DNA from: Ipomoea triloba
Taxonomy: Eukaryota; Streptophyta; Magnoliopsida; Solanales; Convolvulaceae
DNA: 64,000 nt
Direction: 5' to 3'
NCBI RefSeq assembly: GCF_003576645.1
Contig: NC_044918.1
Span: 17,321,624 to 17,385,623, forward strand
Below the pieces are notes generated by a model, which saw only the letters and a program-made list of their open reading frames with translations, was not told where the DNA came from and did not search any database. Within the stretch, counting starts at the first letter, position 1. Each line of letters opens with the position of its first letter. Below, one piece after another: positions 40,162 to 52,400 of the stretch. A program made the position numbers and the translations under genes.

Positions 40162-41521
40162 TTAGATTATTTTGTGAAAACTCAAGTTTTGAAATTATTC
40201 TCCCACCTAATATTCGACTTTGGAAGATACGTTTGTAAATACAATTTAGGTTATGGTCCATAGATTTGTCCTTAAATCCTGATTCATATTGTAATGTGAA
40301 TCATTAATAAATATGAAGTATTTTTTAGTATACTAATTATCATTTTTAATGTATTAAAAGTTTTTTTTTTTTGGTTAATATACATAAAACTGAACATGTA
40401 GAACATGATCATTCAATGGATTAAAAATGAACTTTACATCAATAATTGAGTTAATTGAGGTTGAATCTCTTGGATTAATTGAGGTTGCCACTAAGTTGTT
40501 GTGGGACCCAACTGAGTTAGTGATACTTCTTTATTTACCTTTCAAAGCTAATTACACCAATGATAGAAAATGCTATATTTACTGAAAATTACTTTTGTTT
40601 TGAATTAGTCTTTCATTATATTTGTTTAATTTTAAGTTAGAGATATTCTGCCAAAGACCTTATAGTCTAGTGATACCCGGTGTCCCGATTTACGATCCCA
40701 CATGGATGATGAGGGTGAGTTCGAGCCTCAGTGGAGGCAATTGTTAATCAATCAACATACAGATTAAGAAGGACACCAGAATCGGGGCAGCAATGAAGCG
40801 AGTCAAGAGAGATAGAGAATCGCATAATATTTATATCCTCGTTTTATTTGGCTACCTATTTTTCTTGATCTTAAGCAGTCCATTATTATAGTTTTCTCTT
40901 TCAGCCAATTCCAATTTTTGATTGATTACAGAAATGAGGGAGGAAGCATGTGTGTCTGTTTTTTCTCAAGTGAACATTAGACATCTCATTAAGCTGCTTT
41001 TTATTTTTATGAACGGTAACTCATGTTTTCAATTTCTTGTAGGATGATCCCTTAAATATATCATTATCAGCAGCTACATTGTCAAATGACTCCAGTTGAT
41101 GTTGGCACTAAAGAGTATCTAATGGTATTAATTCAGTGTGCTTGATTTCCTTCTTTGTTTGGAACAACAGTTTGATATATTTGCTGAGTTCTTTGCTGTT
41201 TGAAACAAAAGTTCAATAACTTCATTTATTTGTGTGGCCTGCTAAAGGTATGATGATAACTACATATTTACTTTTAAATAGCGGTAAATGTTTTGTTTCA
41301 ACAGTTTTGCTTTGTTAGACTAGTGAAAACTTATTTCAATTTATCTTTGAGGGAACGGTGAATGATTTAAATAATGTGTGATGGAAGGAAAGATTTAAAT
41401 GTCTCTTTGAGAAGAAAGATTTAAATGTCTCACATCATGACCATATTATATACCCCAATATATTTAATGTCTGAACTAATTAAATTCTATTTAATTATGA
41501 CTAAATCTCAACCAGTCAAAT
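40162..41521. other. Intergenic between the copia element and RLK-C
   Basis: Contains a SINE (40649-40757) and AT-rich spacer. At 41043-41101 a short exon-like stretch (tag|gatgatcccttaaatata, encoding DDPLNISLSAATLSNDSS then stop) could be the last exon of a lost gene; it has no supportable partner exon. Confidence 0.4.
40649..40757 (+). mobile_element. SINE, tRNA-derived 5' half
   Basis: Best-preserved 5' copy: ccttatagtctagtgatacc (box A region), ggtgtcccgatttacgatcc, then gagttcgagcctc (box B, GTTCGAGCC) and cagtggaggcaattgtt. The 3' body is missing here. Confidence 0.55.
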
Positions 41522-44183
41522 CTATTTACTCCCTGAATGTATGTTGAAGCTTTTAATGAGTGGTGAAGCGTCGCGCTCACTTCCATTTATGTTGTCTGCA
41601 TATGATGTTTGACGCTGCAGCATTTCCTCCACTTCTTTCATGGTAGGCCTACTGGAAGGAGTTTTGTTGGTACATACTATCCCAAGTTTGAACACAAATT
41701 GCATCTCATCCAAGTACTCTTGCTTCTTGATAACAGCATCAAGTGCATCAGTTATGGGTTTTTCGTCTTTGATGTATTTCCTTGCCCAATCAACCAGGCA
41801 CAAATCTTCACTGCGATCGTTGGCTACCTTTCCAGTAACAAGCTCCAAAAGGATCACCCCGAAACTGTACACATCAATCTTCTCGTTCACTTTACATATA
41901 CTTACATACTCTGAAAATCAAAATAAAAATCATACCATTAATTAGCGCGTCACCAAATATAATTACAAAAATAAGAAATAACAAGCACCGTACTATACAA
42001 TTCAACATGCTCTTGTATATATACCGGTGCAAACCCCTTTGTTTTAAGCCTTTCCACCTTTATTTTCCAACTCAAACGGGTCTACTTTGAGAATCAATTT
42101 CTCATTCACTAATTATCCGTTTTGACAGGGCGTTTGGTTGGAAGGAATTAAGAGGGAAAAGAATTGTAATTTAGTAAGAAAAGTATAAGGTGGGAGGAAT
42201 AAAGCAAGACTTAAAATTACATTGTGGTAGGGAGGAATAGAATTATTCAGAATGAAAATGAAAGAAGTGATAATACGTATAAAGATTAAAATGTGTCCTT
42301 ATGTAATAATATTAATAATAATATTCAAGGGCAAATATATCATTTTCTTCCATTGAATTGAAAGAATTACAATTCTCTCAAACCAAACAATGTAGTTTAT
42401 TATTTAATTAAATTGCAATTCATGCCAACCAAACACCCCATGAGCATACAATATATCAATCTTGAAGGACTCGAATCCACTTTAAACCCCGTCCCCACAT
42501 ATATTTGTACTCCAAAATTCCCACTTACAATACCCTTTTTATGTTATTTTTCTAACCATTAGCATGTTTAATTTGTTTCTTACTATGAGATAAACAGGCT
42601 GGAGCTTTAATTTGTTCTGTTTTGGTTAAAATTAACATCAACACAAAAGATTTATGTGCATGAATCTAAACATTACCCGGAGCAATGTAGCCAAAGGAGC
42701 CAGCCACTGCTGAGACTGTGTTAGATTCTTCAGGCTTGAACAACTCTCTTGCTAGACCAAAATCTGCAATTTTAGCATTCATCTCGGAGTCCAAAAGCAC
42801 ATTGCTTGATTTCACATCCCTATGAACAATGGGTGGGGAGCAGCAGTGATGCAAATAGCAGAGCCCCTTAGCTATCCCAGTGGCAATGTGCAACCTTGTT
42901 GGCCATTCCAGGATTTTCCAAAGAGGTGACCTTGCAGTACCTTGTCTTCTCTTTGGATGAAGCCATAAATCCAAGCTGAGATTTTCCTGGTACTCATACA
43001 CAAGAAGCTTAGTGTCTTCACTAGCAATAAAGGCCACGAGTTTCACTATGTTTGAGTGCCAAACCTTGCCAAGTACCCCCACTTCTGCTTCAAATTGCTT
43101 CTCAAGCTTTTCATCCAACTTCTCATGATTCAAAATCTTCTTAATAGCAACTTGCTTACCTGTACGTAAGGTTACCAGGTAAACCTTCCCTGATCCCCCA
43201 CTCCCAACCACATTATCATCTATTAGATTTGTCAGAATGTCTGATACAGTGAAGCTTAGACTATGGAATTTTATAAACTTCCAATTTGAGTGTAGTCTTT
43301 TCCTTGCTTTCCATTTCTTTCTTAAACAATACAGTATATATAGAACCACTACTGTAAACAAGGTTCCTGCTATGCTTCCAAGAAAAGCTGCAAGTCTGAC
43401 TAATTTGCTATCTGATGAATTGCTGGTATTCTTGTTACAAATACTGATGCCAAATGAAGAGGTGGATGCACAAAGACGGGGATTATTCAAGAAGCTCTTA
43501 TAAAAAGCTGCATTTTCAAGCTCACCTGGAATTTTCCCTGAGAGGTAATTTGAAGACAGGTTGAGTGAAGTTAGCCGCAAACGCCCTAAATCGGGTGGAA
43601 TTTCCCCAGAAAATTGATTTCCAGACAGGTCCAACTCAGTAAGATTCTGCAAAAGACCAAATTCTGATGGGATTTCACCAGACAGTTTATTCATTCTGCA
43701 GTTGAAGACTATAATCTTCCCTGGCACGCCCAATTTTCCTATCGGCAAGTCACGAGGAGAAAATGTAAGAGGGATGGGACCAGCTAAGTTGTTGCAGGAC
43801 AAATCCAAGAATATAAGCTCAGTACAGTTGTCGAGCACAGGGAATGGTCCAGGGATGGAGTTGAGGCTGAGATTAAGATATGTGAGGTTTTTTAGGTCAC
43901 AGAGAGATAGTGGGATGCCTTGATTCAGCTTTAGGTTATTTACCTGGATTCTGGTGACGGAGCCATCGACACAGGTGATCTCCGGCCAAGTACAATGATC
44001 CGACGATGAATTCCAGTGGGAAAGTTTGGATGGATAAGAAAGCTTCTCTTTGATTTCAAGCAAAATTGACTTCTCTGGATTCATCCTAGGCTGACAGTTC
44101 CCATAAAAGGGGAAAGTGATGATGATTAGAACAGTGAGGTTGATGAGAAAGATTTGGGTTGGTTTGGACATTTTGAGCTTCAT
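41522..44183 (-). CDS. RLK-C: HSL3-type receptor kinase with most LRRs deleted, 631 aa
   Basis: Exon 1 is 44183-42677, exon 2 is 41910-41522, with the same phase-1 intron as its paralogs; the joined frame is open. Signal peptide (LTVLIIITFPFYGNC) and N-cap (SHWNSSSDHCTWPEITC) are kept. About four N-terminal LRRs run straight into the last two or three repeats and the C-cap (SFLNNPRLC), so roughly 370 residues of ectodomain are missing without a frameshift. The TM helix (LAAFLGSIAGTLFTVVVL) and kinase are complete: GSGGSGKVY, VAIKKIL, HRDVKSSN and DFGLAREL. The acidic C-terminal tail of the paralogs is lost; the protein ends HSGSK. It could be a signalling-altered or decoy receptor, or an early pseudogene that has not yet acquired stops. 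Confidence 0.85.
42128..42438. mobile_element. MITE with gtttggttg-type ends, copy 2, inside the RLK-C intron
   Basis: The left gggcgtttggttggaaggaa faces gccaaccaaacacccc on the right. Same terminal motif and aattgcaatt core as 5879-6452. It accounts for much of the 766-bp intron. Confidence 0.6.
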
Positions 44184-44742
44184 CTTGGCAAAGTTTCAAC
44201 TGTCCGAACTGTGTTCGAGTTTGTGAAGTTCAATCCCTTCCTTCAATTCATTGGAGGAATGGAGAAAGCTTCATCCAAAGTCCAAACACGTCTATGACTC
44301 TGAGATGAAAGTTTCCGCGTCTGAATCTTTTTGACTTGTTTATGGTCAAAGTATCTATAAAATATTTGTACTATAGTATTTTGTTGAATTTAGTTTTTCT
44401 ACTCTAAAAAGTACTGAGTTGCCATTTAATCCAAAGAATGAAGCAAGGCATTATGGCTGAAACTTTACTCTGTTTAACTCCTCTTGAGGGTTGAAAGAAT
44501 CCGCTACTCACTCCATTGACAAGAACTGAGAAGCTTTGTGGCTTTAAGGAGGTTCATAATCAAATTGACAAAAGACGCAGAGAAGCCAAATTTGAGAAGT
44601 AGAGCAGGCAGGAAAGGCATTGCTAATTTGAAAACTTTCTTTGGGGAAAACATCTTGCAATCTACCTAACTAAATCTACATATTTACAAGTATACTTCTA
44701 TAGCAAATATATTCATCTTAATTAAACACACTCTGGAGTGCT
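44184..44742. promoter_or_regulatory. RLK-C upstream region with paired W-box motifs
   Basis: TTGACT at 44331-44336 and, inverted, GGTCAA at 44345-44350 are W-box cores (WRKY sites) about 150 bp upstream of the RLK-C start. The arrangement parallels the palindromic pair upstream of RLK-D. No gene in this 0.56 kb gap. Confidence 0.3.
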
Positions 44743-47700
44743 TCACACTATGGACTTAAATTCATCATCATCTTCACTCTCAGAGGACCTCTCACTCCCT
44801 GAATTTCTAAGGAGTGGTGAAGCATCGTGCTCGCTTCCATTTTTCTTGTCTGCATATGTTGATTGGCGTTCGCATTTTAGCAGGACTTGCAGCACATCTT
44901 TCATGGTAGGTCTTCTGAAAGGAGACCTGTCAGTACAATATAACCCAAGTTTGAACACAACTTGCATATCATCTAAGTACTGTGGCTTCTTGATATCTGC
45001 ATCTAGTGCATCAGCTATGGGTTTCCCTTCTTGGACATGTTGCCATGCCCATTGAGCCAGGCTCAAGTCTGCAGTGATATCGTTGGGTTCCCTTCCCGTA
45101 ACGAGCTCCAAGAGGATCACCCCGAAGCTGTACACATCGATCTTCTCGTTCACTTTAGTTGTGTGTGCATACTCTGAAAATCACAATAAAAGAAAATCAT
45201 TAGCATGTTTGGTCTTAGTGAAACAGTTTTCTACAATCAGCTAATGTTATCAAGTAATCATACCCTCTAACTCAATCAGCTAACAGTCATTTTACCAAAC
45301 ATACCTGGAGCCATGTAGCCAAAAGTGCCAGCGAATGTTGAGACTGCATTGGCTTCTCCAGGCCTGATCAGCATTCTTGCTAGACCAAAATCTGCAATTT
45401 TGGCATTGAACTTTGAGTCTAAAAGCACATTGCTTGATTTCACATCTCTGTGGATAATGGGCGGGGAGCAGCCGTGATGCATATAGCATAGCCCCTGAGC
45501 TGCCCCGGTGGCAATGTGAAGCCTGGTTGGCCATTCCAGGACTTGGAAATGAGGAAGACTTGCAAATTTTGGTCTGAGCCATAAATCCAGGCTGCGATTT
45601 TCCATGTACTCATACACAAGAAGCATAGAGTCTTCACTAGAGATTCCACACAGGAGTTTCACTATGTTTGCGTGGCGAATCGTGCCAAGTATCTCCACTT
45701 CTGCTTCGAACTCCTTCTCGAGCCTTTGATACAACTTCTTGCAATTCCAGATCCTCTTAACAGCAACTTTTTCACCTGTTTGATGTAAGGGTACCAGGTA
45801 AACTTCCCCTGATCTCCCACTGCCAATCACATTGTGTTGTAACAAATTTGGCAGAATGTTTGATTCTGTGAAGCTTAGCCTGTGGAATGGTGTGAGCTTC
45901 CAATTCGGGACCAATCCTTCCTTCATTTTCCAATTCTTTCTTAAAACGAACAGAATATAGAGAACGGCGACTAGAGCCAAGGCTGCTGCTATGCTTCCGA
46001 AAACAGCTATAATTCTGACTGATTTGCTATCAGATTTCTTGGTATTCACCTTACAAATACTGAGGCCAAATGAAGAGGTGGTTGCACAAAGACCAGGGTT
46101 ATTCAAGAAGCTCTTATCAAATGCTGCATTTGCAAGCCCATCTGGGATTCTCCCTGAGAGGTGATTTGAAGACAGGTTGAGTGAAGTTAGCGTCAAACGT
46201 CCTATATTGGGTGGAATTTCCCCAGAAAATTGGTTTCCAGACAGGTCCAACTCATTAAGATTCTGCAAAAGACCAAGTGCTGAAGGGATTTCACCAGACA
46301 GTTGATTCCTGCTGCATTTCAAGGAGGTCAGTGACTTCCATGAGATAATTTCTGACGGCAAATTCCCAGAAAGCTGATTCCCATCTAACCAAAGAACCGA
46401 TAACTGTTGCAGAGCCGTCAGTTCTTGAGGGATTCCACCAGTAAAGAGATTATTGCTTGCCTTGAAGTTAACAACATTATTCCAGGAAGAAACTCCAGCA
46501 GGAATTTCACCCGAAAATCGGTTGTTGCTAATATCCACTAGAGATAAATTTATGGCAACCTTTTGTGGCAGCTCACCAGTAAACAAGTTATCACTAATCA
46601 AGAACCTTGACAGACTCCTAGCTGCCCACAAACCATCAGGAATTGTACCAGAAAGTTGATTCTTTTCCACTCTGACACTTTCCAAGGTTTGACAATCCCC
46701 AAGAGACTTTGGAAGCTCACCTGTAAGGTTGTTGCTAAAAGCAGTGATGCTAGAAAGCACCTTGTTATCACACAGCCCCTCAGGCAATGATCCCACAAGA
46801 TTGTTTGTGGAAACATCGAAACGTTGCAGCTTCGAATATTTACCAAAATCTGCTGGAATTTCACCTGACAGATTATTGGTGAACAGCCTCACATCCCACA
46901 ATGCCGGCAAGCTACCTATGCTTCCTGGAATTTCGCCCGACAATTGATTCATGAACAGAACTAACCCCTCCAATTTTGTCAGCTTCCCAAAGTCTTCAGG
47001 GATTTTGCTGGTTAAGGTGTTATTGGAAAAATCAATCCAATACAAATCCAAGGCCTCAACTGACTGAGGAATAGAACCTGACAATTTGTTTACAGAGATG
47101 TAAACTATTGTCAAATTCTTTAGCAGAAACAAGCTGTTGGGAATGTTACCGCTCAGACTATTTTCAGATAAAGCCAAGTATTCCAAAGCTGTCATGTTGC
47201 CGATACTCTCAGGGATTTCTCCAACCAAATTTGAACTTGTGATCCATAGATTCCTCAGTTTCTTCAACTGAGTAAAGCTTGGTGGAATTTCCTGCGGTGC
47301 AAATGCATTAGTGTCCAAAACCAGAATTTCAAGATTCAACAAGTCACCAATTTCTGGCGGGAAAGAGCCACTTAAGAAGGAGGTGGCAAATTGAAGCTCT
47401 TTTAACTCCTTAAGTCCTCCAATGGCTGGTGGGATGCCATCAGTGAAATAGTTGGAGGAGAGGTTAAAAGCCGTGAGGCGGGGAGAAAGGCGGTTAATAT
47501 CAGTTGGGATGGAGCCGTTGAAGGAGTTGAAAGACAAGTCCAAGTATTCAAGATTTGAGCAATTGTAGAGAGCTACAGGGAAAGGCCCAGGGATGAGGTT
47601 GTGGTTGAGATCAAGAATGGTGAGGTTTTTGAGGTCACATATGGATGGTGGGATGGTTTGGTTAAGCATTAGGTAGGCTAGCCGGATTCCGGTGACGGAG

Positions 47701-47912
47701 ACATCTGCACAGGTGATCTCCGGCCAAGTACAATGATCAGAGGATGAATTCCAGTGGGAAAGATTGGATGGGTTTGAAAAATGGAGCTTTATTTCAAGCA
47801 AAATTGACCTTTCTGGATTGATACTGGGCTGGCAGTTTCCATAAAAGAGCAAAGTGAAGAGTACAAGTGGGAGGATGATGAGATTGATTTGGGTTGATGA
47901 CAAAGTGGACAT
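44743..47912 (-). CDS. RLK-D: LRR receptor-like kinase, HSL3-type, 1012 aa
   Basis: Exon 1 is 47912-45305, exon 2 is 45173-44743, phase-1 intron of 131 bp. Signal peptide LIILPLVLFTLLFYGNC; N-cap SHWNSSSDHCTWPEITC; about 20 LRRs; C-cap SFLNNPGLC; TM helix IAVFGSIAAALALVAVLYIL. The kinase has GSGRSGEVY (an Arg replaces the Gly of the paralogs in the glycine-rich loop), VAVKRIW, HRDVKSSN, DFGLARML and APE formed by splicing. Acidic Ser-rich C-terminal tail. Closest to RLK-B and RLK-A by eye. Likely a functional receptor; the substitution in the loop is at a tolerated position in many kinases. Confidence 0.93.
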
Positions 47913-48254
47913 TTTGAGGTTTATTTGGGATGCAATGCAAGAAGGTTGGTTCTTGAAATGAATATTGGAGCTTGTTTCCCTGAACTCTGAACTTATGGCG
48001 GCAAATTTTCAGATTAAGTAAGAACAAAAAGTTTTAAATTACAACTTTTCAATATAATGCATTCAAAGGTGTCTTATTCATGTTTTCAGTGAAATTTAGA
48101 CCATACATTAGTGTTTCAATTGTGATATTAAGTCAACGAACCACTAGATTTATATTTTTCTGGTAGTTTTAGACATTCCACCCTCTTTAATGAATGTCGC
48201 ATTGTCGTGACGCAATTTGAGACTCACCTTTGTTGAACGAAGATCTTTCATCGC

Positions 48255-48293
48255 TTTTATATAAGCTCGACGGAGTTGACTTTTCAAAGTCAA
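48255..48293 (-). promoter_or_regulatory. RLK-D promoter: TATA-like motif and palindromic W-boxes
   Basis: On the minus strand TTATATAAAA (about 48256-48265) lies some 345 bp upstream of the RLK-D start. It is adjacent to ttgacttttcaaagtcaa at 48276-48293, two W-box cores (TTGAC) in inverted array. WRKY control would fit a defence-type receptor; this is inferred from motifs only. Confidence 0.35.
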
Positions 48294-48423
48294 GGTATGC
48301 GGTATACCCTCCGCAATCCGCTCAATTCAAGACCATAGATTCCAAACTGCCAGCTGTATTCTTGAGTAACGGTTCACATCAACTTATTTTGATTTTATAA
48401 AAGCAAGAAAAAGAGAAATAAAC

Positions 48424-48828
48424 TATGGGTCACACTTGTATGAGACTGTCTCACGGATCCTTATTCGGGCGATGGATCGGGTCGGGTCAATGCACCATGC
48501 AAATGTCATACTTATGTGTTCAAATATAACACTAATCAAGAATATAATTTTTGTTACTTATAAGAGAAAAAGTAATACATTTTTCATAATAAGTAATGTT
48601 AACAAGTGCTCCCTACTTATAAGGGAAAAATCGAAATGTAAAAGTATTATATTTTCCCTTAAAAGTATTACATTTACCCTTATAAGTAACAAAAATTTTA
48701 TTCCTGATTAGTATTACATTTGAGTATATAAGTATGACATTTGGTCATATAAGTGGTACACTTGTATCTTGACACGACCCGACCCGTCTCATGGTGAGAC
48801 GGTCTCACACAAGTTTTTGCCTAAATTA
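48424..48828. mobile_element. gtctcacgg TIR family, copy 2 (about 0.4 kb MITE)
   Basis: The left end is gggtcacacttgtatgagac, then tgtctcacgga; the right end is gtctcatggtgagacggtct, then cacacaagtttttgcc. The interior carries inverted aagtattacattt motifs. It lies in the 5' flank of RLK-D. Confidence 0.6.
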
Positions 48829-48904
48829 TGATATGCTTTTGTAATGTCTGTAACACTTACCACCAAGTCACCAACTCAGATATCCAATAAGTCAAAAGCC
48901 ATAA

Positions 48905-49025
48905 ACTTGTGCGAGATCGGATCAAGATAAAATGTAATACTTATATTAACAAATGTAATATTAAATCATGAATACAATATTATATTTCATATTGACCCGA
49001 CCCGTCTCACACAAGTGTGATCCTA
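48905..49025. mobile_element. gtctcacgg TIR family, short copy 3
   Basis: The right end gacccgacccgtctcacaca, then agtgtgatcc, matches the family; the left end acttgtgcgagatcggatc is diverged. About 120 bp. Confidence 0.5.
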
Positions 49026-49040
49026 AGTTAAATATTTAAT

Positions 49041-49077
<37 letters not shown>

Positions 49078-49436
49078 CAATTTCTATAATACTAAAAAAA
49101 CCATTATGTATATTACTAATAATAGAAAAAAATCACATTTTATAATTAATTATTATTTTATTTATAAATATATCATGACACTTTTCTATTTACCTGTCAG
49201 AGCATGCAACACAAAATAGTGAATATAATGCCACGTTATGAAACACATGGCTCGTGTGGCACAAGATACTTACGAGGATCCAATTGTATTTATTTAAATT
49301 CGATGGTCCAATTGCATATTTGTGTAAACTAAGAAAAACTTATTTGAACATTATTCATATTAAATATAGCCCTCGTTTTTCATGTTTGCCCCGCTTACGA
49401 GGCATTTTTTTAAATTCAAGTGGAGGGAAGAAATCC

Positions 49437-49782
49437 CGATTAAGTATTTCTGTTGACTACAAGAAGCCGAGGCACACCCATGAAGTCATCATTCAAAAGC
49501 TCAAGGATTTCAGTCAGTTGAGGCATCATTCTTAAGCTCCAAGAGCATTCAAGAGCTTTCTTAGCCAACCAATCTGTCACTTTGTTTTGCTCCTGATATA
49601 CATGCACAACCCGAACATTCCAATCTTTATGAATCCACCACTTACACTCGCTAATGATATTCGCCACGTTACCATTAGGTAGGGCACTACCATCATTTGT
49701 AATAATCCAATCCACCACCTTCTTGGCGTCACTTTCCGGTAACCATGATTCCAGATTAACCTTTGAGAACGCTCGGCTTACG
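49437..49782 (-). mobile_element. LINE RNase H fragment
   Basis: The minus strand encodes KVNLESWLPESDAKKVVDWI, then NGNVANIISECKWWI, VRVVHVYQEQNKVTDWLAKK and ELLNDDFMGVPRLLV. This is the RNase H (RVT_3-like) domain typical of plant L1 LINEs. There is no poly-A or upstream RT, so it is a fragment. Confidence 0.65.
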
Positions 49783-52400
49783 GAGCATTTTGTTGACGAG
49801 TGTTTTAAAGAGTTTTAAACCAACTTGCCCACAATTTGGTTGTTTAACCAAATCCAAAGGTAACATTGAATATGGTCAAAAGATTTTTATATTACTTTAA
49901 AATAATAATAATAATAATAATCTCTTCCCCTCTTGAATATCCATTAAAAGCACTGTTCATACATACTAAGGTTCGAACCTAAGACCTCTCATTTGAAAAG
50001 CCATAGCTATGCCGCTCAACCACAGGCCTTTGGCGCTTTTAAATCATTTAACATCCGTAAACCAAACACAACATGAATTGAACATGTAATATTTTTTGAA
50101 AATTCAAAGCGGTAATATTTTCAAAAGTAGGGAGTAAATGTGAGTATCATGCGTTCAATTTTCAAACCTTTCAAAAGTAAATGTGAGTATTATGTGTTCA
50201 ATCTTTAAACTTTGTGAATGGATTAATTCTCAAGACATGTATAATTATTGCTGCAATGTTTCCTTAAATTCCTCGTGAATCATTATGCCCATTATTCCTT
50301 GACCAACCTTGTTCATGAATTAGAGTAACAGGTCATGTACGAATATTCAGCATTGCAAAGGACTGTCATAACAATCACGGTGTGTTGATAGAACGTAAAT
50401 GTTCAATGTCTACTCAATTGTAACCCCGATTATACAAAAGAAATATATGCTCAACACATTCCCTCACATGTGAGGACCGAATACTTCAACAGCTGAACCT
50501 CAACAACTAGAAGATTCAGTTGTAGTAGGTTTATGGGTAGCTGACTTTGAAAAAGCAAAGAGAGAACTCTCAAATCACCATTGTAAACTAGGTGCTACAA
50601 CTAAGACATGAAATTAGAAATTGCAATTTGCTTTCTCCATTTACCAAAAAGTAATTTGGTACCTGATCATAGACTATCTTGATTCTAGAATTGCCCTCGG
50701 CTCTTTGGATTACTTCCACTTTGCATCCTTGCTTTTCCCTGGTTCAACACCACTTGTCACTTACATTGCATCATGTAGAAAAAGGGGAGAAGAAAAATGT
50801 TTGCTGGAAAATACCTTATCTTCTGTCATTAGTGATATTTTTTAGATTAAAAAACTGGAAAAACATGCATAAAAGAATATAGGAAAAATGATCAAATAAG
50901 CCCGTGAACTTTTAAAAATTGCAATTAAGCTCATCTACATGTTATTTTTTTGCACTGAACCCCAAAAATCGGTTAGTGGCCTGTAATAGCAGGTCATTAG
51001 GGTCACGGTAAAACGTTTTCCAGGTAAAGGATTTTAAAACTGATTTTAGGAAATGTAAAAAGAGATGTTCTATCCAAGAGAATGGTTGGCATAGACCTTT
51101 TGCTAAGCCATAATCTTCAAATACATACAACTGTGCTTTTGAAAAACACAGATAATCTTGCAGACTTTTGTAAAGCACATACCTAATCTTCTAGACAATA
51201 CCCTAATTTTCATGCCTTCACAGGAAGATGCAACTCAGTCGGGTCCATCAAAACTTATCCTAAATCGCTAACACCTCAAGGCTAAAAGTCATATATTTCT
51301 AGAATGACAGGGAAGGTTCAGACTCAGAGGCATTAAAACACATAATCAAGATAGTAGTTCTTGTCCTAAATTCCTAATACCTCAAGACTAAAGGTTGTAT
51401 AGTTGATTAATAGTTGATTAATAGTTCTAGAATGGCAGGGAAGGTCCAGAGGCATCAAAACAATAATGAAGATAGTAGTTCTTGTCCTAAATTCCTAATA
51501 CTTCAAGGCTAAAATTCATATAGTTCTAGAATGGCAGGGAAGGTTCAGATGCATTAAAACACATGATGAAGATAGCAGTAGGTGCCTCACGTCAATCACC
51601 AATGCATATTTCACCAACAAGCACTCGCTGCCTCAAGTCAATTACCAACACATATTTCACCAATAGGCAAACCGTGCTTAACATATTTGTTAGACTAATC
51701 TGGGTTTGTGTCATCTAAAGAAATCACTCACAGTTTGGTTCCCAAGCAAACAAGAAATCTGAGGAAATACTGAAAAAGAGAGAAAAGATCATTCAAATCG
51801 TCTCCCCACAAGTCCACTCATCCTAGAAGAGAGCCCTCCAGAATCAACTTTGGCAAACTATGCCTCAAATTTTCAAATCACCTTATTTTAGAGCTAACAC
51901 AAAAGAATAGTTCCAACATCTTTCTAAGCTAACTTAGCTGCCACAATACATATTTGCCGTTAACCTGTACAATATATCACTAGAGCTTGATAACTTACAC
52001 GATTGCTCACTAGCCCCATGTACTATAGTATTAGATTACAATTACTCCTCTCTCACCATAAACTATTTTCAAGTTACCAAAGGAGTTTCACACTTTAAAT
52101 CATTATAAATTCGTCTTCTACCATTGTTTCTGATAGCAAATATACATTAGCTATGAGTTTCAATGAAAAATGAAACCAACAATCTTATTTAAATAGACAA
52201 ATAGTCAGGCATTTCTACAAGCACTGTGCCACTGCTGCAGTTTCCAAACTCCATAGTGCAAAATACTACACCCAGAGCCATATACCCAAAGAACTAGAAT
52301 GGGCAAGTCATGCATTACTCTTCATCTGGAAAATAATACCAAAAAAAAAAAAAAAAGTTTAGGCAGTTCCATGAAGCTATTAAAATTGGATGAACAGTGA
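49783..52400. other. Intergenic between RLK-D and the dehydrogenase
   Basis: 50230-50330 and 50520-50690 match 27430-27560 and 28490-28690, in the A-B interval. A tandem array occupies 51258-51590. No gene is supported. Confidence 0.45.
51258..51700. repeat. Tandem repeat, about 115-bp unit, three copies, then a 50-bp unit twice
   Basis: Copies begin near 51258, 51363 and 51483 and share tcctaaattcctaatacctc, tagttctagaatggcaggga and gatagtagttcttg. After them, gcctcacgtcaatcaccaat and gcctcaagtcaattaccaac begin a shorter direct repeat. One copy has an extra ttgattaatag duplication. Confidence 0.7.

Noticed and set aside
41043..41101. Exon-like stretch ending SLSAATLSNDSS then stop
   Set aside because: It has a plausible acceptor site but no upstream exon or family assignment.
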